64,000 nt of DNA from Lepeophtheirus salmonis. Taxonomy: Eukaryota > Arthropoda > Copepoda > Siphonostomatoida > Caligidae. The first letter of the stretch is position 1, and the number at the start of each line of letters is the position of its first letter. The position numbers were made by a program, and so were the translations under genes. This document shows, in pieces, positions 58,516 through 64,000 of this stretch. The DNA lies in contig NC_052135.2 in assembly GCF_016086655.4 (NCBI RefSeq), positions 54,485,671 to 54,549,670 of the forward strand, read 5' to 3'. The notes beneath the pieces are model-generated. The model made no database searches. It had not been told where the DNA came from and saw only the letters and a program-made list of their open reading frames with translations.

Positions 58516-59515
58516 CAATACTATTAAATACAGATCAAAAAAGAGGATGAGAGTAAAGTGAAAAAATGTCGAACTCAAAAGTATGCAAATAAACACTTTT
58601 TTTTGTTATTGCAATATATGCACCTTGAATGTCTTTTCAAAAATAGTAGTAATGGAATGTAATTCTCTTTATATGGGATTTAGGGAGGGAATACATGTAT
58701 ATATAGAGTTGTAAATTATTTTCGGTACTTTAAAAAAAAATATACAAAAAATATCTTAACAACTGAGCTGTCATGACGTTTCATTTAATTGGTTTTAGAC
58801 AGCTGTTAGATGAAAGAAATAACACAAGTCTTTGTAAAGCAAGGACTTGCAAAGCAACAACTACTTTGTCGATCCTCAATTCTACTCGGATTCCAACAAG
58901 TACTAACCCTTATAAATCCCCCAAAAAAAAAATCATCATTGTGACTCTCTGTCTTTTATGAGCACAACCACTAGTGATTACTTAGATATTCTCCTCAAGA
59001 ATCAAATAATAATGATATTAACTTTATTAGTAAATTAAAAAAAAACATAGTTCAGGATATCACAAGCGGGAAAAATTGCCCACTCAAAAATACTTAGGAT
59101 CTACAACCCTATGCTGTATATGTATAAAAGGGTGGTCTGAAAAATTTCTAACCTCAACGTAAAGATGGCATCCCTTGCAAATAAAAACTAGGCACATATA
59201 TCTAACATCTGTTGATAGTTAATTACCAAAGTTTCAGCTGTTTTGGGTACGCAATTGTTATGTAAAAGTCGTTTGACTGAGTTGATGTGATTGTTTTTGT
59301 GAAAATGGACGAAATCGAGTATTGAGCTGTTATAAAATACTTGTTTTTGAAAATGTAACCTTAAAAACAATAAAAATGATCTATTGGAAATTTAAAATAA
59401 TTTTTTTTTGCAAAGAACAAAAGACAAAATAAACAAATGATACCAAAGTTGAAGCTGATAAGATTAAGATTGCCATTTTATTAATATAATTGAAACTCGC
59501 TAAGAGTCAGCTTTA

Positions 59516-59845
59516 CTATTTTGTAGATGTAGGATAAAAGTTCTTATAACTTGTTATAGAGATCAGTGTTTGGAGCATAATATTAACGTTAGAGGCCACA
59601 CGAAATGTTTCATATGTTCCCTCAAATCCCAATGGAAGTTCATGTGAAGGACTCCATCCAATCATATTTCCTATCCCATTACTGTCAGTTTCCATTATTT
59701 TATTCAACAGTTTGTAGTCTCGGAATACGTGTGAAAATGTATTTATTTGGTTGAATTCTGCACAGATAAAACCTGAGTCTCTCCCTCTAAAGAAAAATCC
59801 CCAATCATCCATTAAAATTATTTTTGAGTAGTAATCTATGGGCAT
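59516..59845 (-). CDS. Unidentified 109-codon ORF
   Basis: The minus strand runs from ATG (MPIDYYSKIILMDDWGFF) to TAG, with GC content above its flanks and an ordinary amino-acid mixture (GRDSGFICAEFNQ, IGWSPSHELPLGFEGTYE). I recognise no family. No signal peptide or membrane segment. It could be a single-exon gene, one exon of a larger gene, a fragment of a mobile element, or chance. Confidence 0.35.
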   Translation of the reverse strand: MPIDYYSKIILMDDWGFFFRGRDSGFICAEFNQINTFSHVFRDYKLLNKIMETDSNGIGNMIGWSPSHELPLGFEGTYETFRVASNVNIMLQTLISITSYKNFYPTSTK

Positions 59846-60561
59846 TTATACCCTATAATTTGCACCTTACTACTTATCGAAATTCGTCATTTTCATATTT
59901 TAAAAGGGTCAAATATTACTCCTGGAATATATCAAGGTTCGTGTATTGAAAATTCAATCATTGTATTATATTTGTCAGAAGTTAGAAAGACAGAATAATC
60001 TATATTTGAAATGCTGTATCTTTTTTTATCGCAACTTGTACAAGTTGATAACAAAAAATAAAATATGTAATTATAAATAAATAATTTAGAGTATTTGTGA
60101 ATATTTTTTAGATGGTCAAAATATTAATTAATTAATAGGTGTATTCAGTGGTAAATTATATTGTTAAAATATCAACAATTATATATTACTCGTAAATACA
60201 TAATAAATATGTAATTTTAATAGATCAAAGGTATAATGATATCATTAAATAAATAGTTAGTAATTAAAATGACGGATATTGTAATTAAATAAAGCTTAAT
60301 GAGACGTAGAAATTGTAACTTGTAAGAGTAACAACTGTTACATAATAAAGAGTAGCTCGCAAGCGAAAAATATTTTTTTCCAAACGCAATTTTCTCAACA
60401 AACAATTCTCAAATTAAAAAAATAAAAAAAGATTCTAAAAGGTTCATGAATTCTGATTTATTTTATTTAATAAAATCATTGTCCCTTTGGCAAATCCAAG
60501 AATTATTTCTTTATCCGACTGATAAGTTTGTCTTTGGTTGGTTTGTCAACCGATCTTATCC

Positions 60562-60605
60562 CCCCCCTAAGTTCATTGGAATCAAATCCAATGAACTTAG
60601 GAGGG
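60562..60605. repeat. 19-bp-stem hairpin
   Basis: CCCCCCTAAGTTCATTGGA (60562-60580), loop ATCAAA, then TCCAATGAACTTAGGAGGG (60587-60605); one mismatch in the stem. Confidence 0.85.
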
Positions 60606-61000
60606 CAAAAGTCCGGCAAGATGAAGTCATCAAAATTGTCCTGAAGCCCATTTACTACTTTTTTTTAAAGTTGTGGTAAGGAGCTGTTGCCTCAAAATCA
60701 CCTTTGTAGGATTCAAATTCCCTCCTAACCTTGCAAACGAACGTCTCTTTTTGAGTACCAGTGCTCGATCAATTGTTATGCTGTTTCCCCAGCTCGGATT
60801 CTAAAGAGGATCCGTGCCTTTTCTAGATATTTGGGACAACGATTTCTTCAATTGATTCCATTTTTTTCATACTGATGCAGGCATGTACAAGCGATCTAAG
60901 AAAAACTAAATGCTGCTTACGTGCCCGTATTTATCCAAAATAAATCGCCAAAGTTGGATCATCAATAGCTTGCGAACCCTGTATGAATATATTAGTCTTG
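60600..61000 (-). pseudogene. Decayed coding-like stretch of unknown origin
   Basis: Minus-strand frames contain stretches such as SQAIDDPTLAIYFG, RARKQHLVFLRSLVHACISM and KETFVCKVRREFESYKGDFE, separated by stops. This looks like a dead gene or transposase, but no diagnostic motif was found. Confidence 0.3.
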
Positions 61001-63100
61001 GAACTTGGTTCAAGAATGTGTGTGTGTTTATTCTTTTTTTTCAGTTCAGTCTTAAGTGATTTTTTCTATACCGATTGATACTGATATTTTGGTCCAGACT
61101 GCAATTTCAAAACGTAAATTAAAATTTGATCGTTTGAAATTGGGACCGATTTTTTTAGTCTCAATATAAAAACTGATGTTATTTACTTTCAATCTATGGA
61201 CTGATTTGAAATGAATTGGTTCGTTGATAAGATTGGAGAGAAAGAGCTAAAAAAAAGTTTGAAAAATGTCATTAAAAGCATTCATATTTATAGACGAATG
61301 AGTTAAACATTTTATACAAGATCAATAACTTTTTTTTCTTTTAATTCCAAAATTGTCCTTTTATAAAAAGGGAGTCTTCAGATCGGTGTTGGCTATACAC
61401 AGTACACATACAACGTCTGCCTGCATAGTTATAATTAGTTATGAAAATCCTTTTGAGTGCATTGAACTTGAAAGACAAAACTTTAACAAAATGTTTATTT
61501 CTGAATATTTGTTGTTAACCCTTTAACATAATTTTAATTTTTTTATGTTTTGTACTTATGAGTTATAGATTTTTATTCGTATATAGGATTTCAAATTATT
61601 TTTCTAATATTATTTCTGTCAGTACTATTTTTACAAGACCGGTATTTAAAAACGTTTTGTTTGATACTGCCTGAATCACCCTTGTTTAAAATGTAATTAT
61701 TGATGTAATTACTGAAGCATCCTGTTTTTTTTAATAACTCCATATCTCATCTTTTTTTCAAATAGGTATTTATTTAAGTATATTTCCAGGGTCTTCTTCA
61801 AATGTTATAAGTGTTATCTGATTTTGGGTAGTATTTCAGAATATGAATCAGAGTTTTCTTTATTCGTTTACCACACCTCAAACACCTGAATCCATCATCT
61901 TCGTATGTTCCCAGATTCCCTTTGTATAGTGATCCTGTTTCTACCTTGTACTTCATAAGTATTTGAGAAGTAGTCAGTTCCTTTTTAAAAATTGTTTTAG
62001 GTTACTCCCTAAGGGTCCAGTTCTTTTAAGTAGATCAAGAAAATCTATTTGTCACCCTCTAAATATTATTTTCCATAAAAATTAATTTGTGTGGTTCCTA
62101 ATATTTTTGGTTAAGTATTTTCTATATCTTGACTGGACTTGCACTTTAAATATGACCACTGATAGATTTGATATAATTTATTTATAATGTTATATTACAA
62201 TTTTATTTTTATAATCGTTTGGCAAACTTTGTGTTGTTGTCAACTTATTGCAGCTCAAACAAGACAATAAAAATTAAAGAGCATAAAATTAGAGCTCTTT
62301 TGTGACTTGATAAATAAGGGCACAATAAACATGTTAGAACATCACTTATTTCGTCATTCTTTGAAGACTTTTTTAATTTTTTACTTTGTTAAATTTGTTA
62401 TTATTTTTATTTATTTGTTTGATCATTCTTTATCTTGAAATTTCTGTCGTTGCAATCACATAGATACATAAATATTGAAGCGTATTTGATGTTTTCAAAG
62501 GTACTGTATTTTTTTTATTGTTTTGTTTTGGGGTGAAAAAGAAGTTGAATCTTTTGCTTAGAGCAATTTTACTTATAAATCATTTTGATTATAATTATGA
62601 TAATAATTTAAGGTTTTCAAGTAGAGCCCACTCAGTTCGTATGTGACGTTATAATCTTTAAAAAAAAGTTTTAATACAGTGGTAATATCAAAGTAATAAC
62701 TACCCTAGAGAAGACAACATACATAAATGATGGATGGAATTAAAATGATAACCGAATTATGTAGCCATTATAAAAATTATTGCTCCATATAAGTAGATGA
62801 AAGTTTAAAGAGAAGTAATGAAGACAAAGTGAGAGAGGATTGTTGTTTAGCCCTTTGGACTTTTGGTAGAGCTGTTAATCTTTTTTCTACGTTTGAAGAT
62901 GAGTTTGTTTATAAACAGTACGTTGGTTCAACATGCATCAATAGTATGTCTTGTTTTAGTTTATTTAATCTATTATATAGTTTGAGGTATCAAATTGTTC
63001 CCTTTTTGATAGTAAGATTCAAATAAACTCCATGAAGAATAATATGAGCATAGAATCAGGATTTTTTTTTAAATTTAATTATTCTAAGAATATCCACAAT
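61001..63100. other. AT-rich non-coding stretch
   Basis: A GGTCCAGACTGCAATTTCAA segment near 61092 is related to the TAGTGTTGGGG elements. Nothing else recognised. Confidence 0.4.
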
Positions 63101-63109
63101 TATTTCTCA

Positions 63110-63680
63110 AAATGACCTCCTTCTGGGGCTACCATGTTATCCTGTCTGGGCCTGAAGGCTCACACAACTTGATAAAGTATTCATTGGACATATCAACCCA
63201 CTCAATGAACGCCTTCAGGGGAAGACATAGCAGGCGTTTTTCCCCACGAACTCCTATACTCCATCGTCCATTTGTGAGCAGTCCAGTCATGAGGGGTCCA
63301 CAAGTTTGAAAGCCAGAAATTGGTGATGCTTTCCTTTCACCAAGCTGATACTATTATGTCTTTAAGGCTAGATGATGAGTCTTGTTGCCAACAGTAATGC
63401 TTTTCGGAGTAGTTGGCATCCAATCAGGGCTTCACAACCTCTTTCATCACCTCCTTTTGGCAAGGTTTCAATTTCAAAGCCATATCGGTCAAGAAGTATT
63501 CATCCCCTTCATTTCCTCTCTTCCTGGGGAGACTCTCGTCATTTTACATGAGCCTTCTGACCTTACCGAGAAGCTAAACAGAGTAATTTAAAATGTATGC
63601 GACCTCCTTTACACAGTGATGAGTGCGGAGAAGATCTACGATCCGTTGTCTTTTTGCCTCTATTGGCCTTCTTCGTTGAC
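63110..63680 (-). pseudogene. Degenerate DNA-transposon transposase remnant, probably Tc1/mariner-like
   Basis: The minus strand starts MSTKKANRGKKTTDRR near 63680, has EIETLPKGGDERGCE in the middle and AFIEWVDMSNEYFIKLCEPS toward the end, with many stops and shifts. Order and composition suggest a transposase, but no catalytic motif is clear. Confidence 0.35.
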
Positions 63681-63720
63681 ATATTGCAATCAATATTACA
63701 GAATATATAAGCTGATAAAT

Positions 63721-64000
63721 TTCAAAACAATTTCTTTTTTTGGACCCAATATCGATTGTAAGTAATAATGATACAATACAATTTGCTTACACTGTAAATT
63801 TACTACTATGGGTATCTGAAATTGTTTGGATTTAAAAAGTTTATTTGTAGCCTACAACGGAATAAACCCTTTTAATTAAAACTTTTTTAACACTTAAAAG
63901 GCTGCACATCAAATATTAGCCGGTACAAAAATTGCTCGAAAACTTAACAGCTTTTTTTTCTCATACAAAAAAAAATTAATGGTTTTTTCCACATGAGACA
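63721..64000. other. AT-rich non-coding end of the window
   Basis: Nothing recognised. Confidence 0.4.

Noticed and set aside
62829..63026. 65-codon frame
   Set aside because: No recognisable domain and ordinary AT-rich flanks; indistinguishable from chance.

Overview
The window is animal genomic DNA: strongly AT-rich, with spliced genes whose introns obey GT-AG, multi-kilobase introns, and dense DNA-transposon and MITE debris. The mixture of mariner/Tc1 relics, short inverted-repeat elements and a CAP-domain protein with thrombospondin repeats suggests a crustacean, and a parasitic copepod such as a salmon louse (Lepeophtheirus, Caligidae) is my best guess. That assignment is inference from general character; no marker gene in the window proves it.

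Only the first third carries recognisable genes. On the + strand, exons from 5300 to 9211 encode an acidic leader, a complete CAP/SCP domain and eight thrombospondin type 1 repeats (TSRs). A terminal exon at 9574-9743, with a stop and an AATAAA 30 bases later, can close this as a secreted CAP + 8 TSR protein. About 8 kb further on, two more exons (17302-19140 and 20885-21481) carry fifteen TSRs in a compatible reading phase. They may be joined by splicing to give a protein with 23 TSRs, or they may form a second gene starting at an ATG at 17253. The N-terminal exon with the signal peptide of the CAP protein was not found. One exon has a single-base frameshift at an A5 run near 8260.

Inside the 6228-7001 intron, on the opposite strand, lies a complete three-exon methionine sulfoxide reductase B gene (171 codons). 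It stops 9 bases from a host exon, and its AATAAA signal falls inside that coding exon, so the two transcripts should overlap in antisense.

The rest, roughly 21.5-64 kb, holds no gene I can support. It contains a decayed histone H2B pseudogene (37761-38136, minus), at least six mariner/Tc1 transposase relics, one fragment resembling a retrotransposon, two foldback elements with terminal arrays of an AAAATTGCC motif, and several multi-copy repeat families: TA-flanked GTGTTGTGTC MITEs, TAGTGTTGGGG elements, A-rich CAGGGGCG elements and other dispersed repeats. One 109-codon ORF (59516-59845, minus) is an unidentified coding candidate.
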